Shown: piece by piece, positions 63,657-64,000 of the stretch
Layout of the letters: every line of letters starts with the position of its first letter
Position numbering within the stretch: the first letter of the stretch is position 1
Assembly: GCA_050874665.1 (NCBI GenBank)
Contig: JBNMLC010000014.1
Location: forward strand, 1 to 64,000
From: RUG11237 sp050874665
GTDB taxonomy: Bacteria > Bacillota > Clostridia > Lachnospirales > Lachnospiraceae
DNA length: 64,000 nt
Reading direction: 5' to 3'
The notes under the pieces: model-generated
Seen by the model: only the letters and a program-made list of their open reading frames with translations
What the model was told of the DNA's origin: nothing
Databases searched by the model: none
Translations under genes and position numbers: made by a program

Positions 63657-63790
63657 CGTAAAAACTATATAATAATAATGAGGGGGAGTAGTAAATTTAT
63701 AATTTGGGGAGGTTATAAACTTACTAAAAAAGGTATAATGTGCATAAGGTTTGGAACTTCTTTTGCGTCCTTAAGCTCCTTGCCTTACTG
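63622..63790 (-). ncRNA. candidate C-rich small RNA 2
   Basis: The predicted transcript is about 170 nt on the minus strand. Read 5' to 3' it has a hairpin GGAGCTT/AAGTTCC. Next is a 13-bp hairpin (AGTAAGTTTATAA with TTATAAATTTACT, one G-U) whose loop is CCTCCCCAAA. An unpaired CTCCCCCTC follows, then the 14-nt stretch ATTATATAGTTTTT shared with candidate sRNA 1, and the strong terminator. No credible ribosome-binding site and start pair was found. Alternatively it is the 3' part of the proC mRNA, but it has its own promoter. Confidence 0.5.
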
Positions 63791-63797
63791 TGATTAT

Positions 63798-63826
63798 AAT
63801 ATATCACACTTTTTTACAATTGTCTA
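63798..63826 (-). promoter_or_regulatory. promoter of candidate sRNA 2
   Basis: TAGACA (63821-63826), 17-bp spacer, TATATT (63798-63803) on the minus strand, each five of six matches. An overlapping TATAAT lies at 63793-63798. Confidence 0.5.
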
Positions 63827-63873
63827 GTACTTTTTTAAATTTTTTGTAATATTTTTTTAATATCTAGTACTTT
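63823..63873. repeat. two 11-bp direct repeats near the sRNA 2 promoter
   Basis: TCTAGTACTTT occurs at 63823-63833 and 63863-63873, 40 bp apart start to start. The first overlaps the -35. Confidence 0.6.
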
Positions 63874-63889
63874 GTATCTATTTTTAAGG

Positions 63890-64000
63890 TTACAAGCTTC
63901 TGGACTTCTCTGTACAAGCCTTCATAGCTTCAATTACGCCGCTTCGAAATCCCTTTTCTTCCAATACCCGCACTGCCTCAATTGTAGTTCCCGCCGGTGA
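63890..64000 (-). CDS. proC: pyrroline-5-carboxylate reductase, C-terminal end (partial)
   Basis: The last 36 codons of a minus-strand gene enter from the right edge. The translation begins SPAGTTIEAVRVLEEKGFRS and ends in CTEKSRSL. SPAGTTI near the C terminus is the signature of ProC, which reduces pyrroline-5-carboxylate to proline. The N-terminal Rossmann domain lies outside the window. Confidence 0.9.
   Translation of the reverse strand, partial: SPAGTTIEAVRVLEEKGFRSGVIEAMKACTEKSRSL

Larger units (their letters stand above)
63302..63889. other. 588-bp region between the T7SS operon and proC
   Basis: The region holds the T7SS leader with its inverted repeat, the operon promoter (63454-63482), the terminator and body of candidate sRNA 2 (63621-63790), its promoter, and two 11-bp direct repeats. 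The remaining sequence is AT-rich without genes. Confidence 0.75.

Noticed and set aside
63622..63790. Candidate sRNA 2 as 6S RNA or the small SRP RNA
   Set aside because: It does not fold as one long hairpin with a central bubble, and the SRP GGAAGGGAGCAGCC-type apical motif is absent.
1..64000. tRNA, rRNA, transposase or phage genes
   Set aside because: I searched the intergenic stretches by eye for tRNA-like cloverleaf ends and for the usual protein motifs and saw none.

Overview
The window is AT-rich DNA from a spore-forming Gram-positive bacterium of the class Clostridia. Gene content and style point to Lachnospiraceae: short SpoIIE with YabP/YabQ, archaeal-type ProRS behind a T-box, BspA-like leucine-rich surface proteins with Pro-Thr linkers, Big2 proteins, and a Clostridia-type T7SS. 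The genus cannot be fixed from this sequence alone.

Layout. (1) 0-13 kb is a conserved core block, all on the minus strand. Read in transcription order it is a CotS-like kinase, a PEGA lipoprotein, phosphoglucomutase, MazG, HU, an S4 protein, YabP, YabQ, a DivIC-like protein, SpoIIE, TilS, HPRT and FtsH. spoIIE has a promoter with 21-bp spacing and Spo0A-box-like sites. (2) 12.8-14.8 kb is a two-gene plus-strand cassette bounded by a 48-bp perfect direct repeat; its first gene has a possible pseudoknotted 5' leader. (3) 14.9-21.8 kb holds an RsiV-like lipoprotein, CCA-adding enzyme, acetate kinase, T-box-controlled proS and a YitT protein. (4) 22-33.4 kb holds a TPR-GGDEF protein, a LysM-GH18 hydrolase, a very large secreted phosphoesterase, a preQ1-riboswitch-controlled queT, a secreted tandem starch-binding-like protein and dGTPase. 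(5) 33.7-50.4 kb is a co-directional run of six secreted surface proteins (Big2, LRR, GH13 amylase with CBM and MucBP, giant LRR protein and a small relative). (6) 50.4-63.3 kb is a type VIIb-like secretion locus: CpaE-like ATPase, YukD, EssC, three WXG100-like proteins, a coiled-coil partner, an LXG-like effector candidate, a membrane immunity candidate with a decayed second copy, TPR and membrane accessories, and an EssB-like anchor. (7) The right edge has the 3' end of proC.

How the parts connect. The core block combines vegetative division and sporulation functions. The surface array and the secretion locus lie head to tail on one strand. Recognisable EsaA and EssA genes are absent from the window, and a CpaE-like positioning ATPase opens the operon.

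The least expected signals are two candidate C-rich small RNAs, one at each edge of the window. Each has a promoter-like element, several runs of four to seven C in an otherwise C-poor transcript, a strong intrinsic terminator, and the same 14-nt stretch after a C-run. Other points of interest are the repeat-bounded cassette, a 24-bp-arm palindrome at 11.65 kb, and a nonsense-disrupted copy of the putative immunity gene.

No rRNA, tRNA, CRISPR array, recognisable transposase or phage gene was seen.
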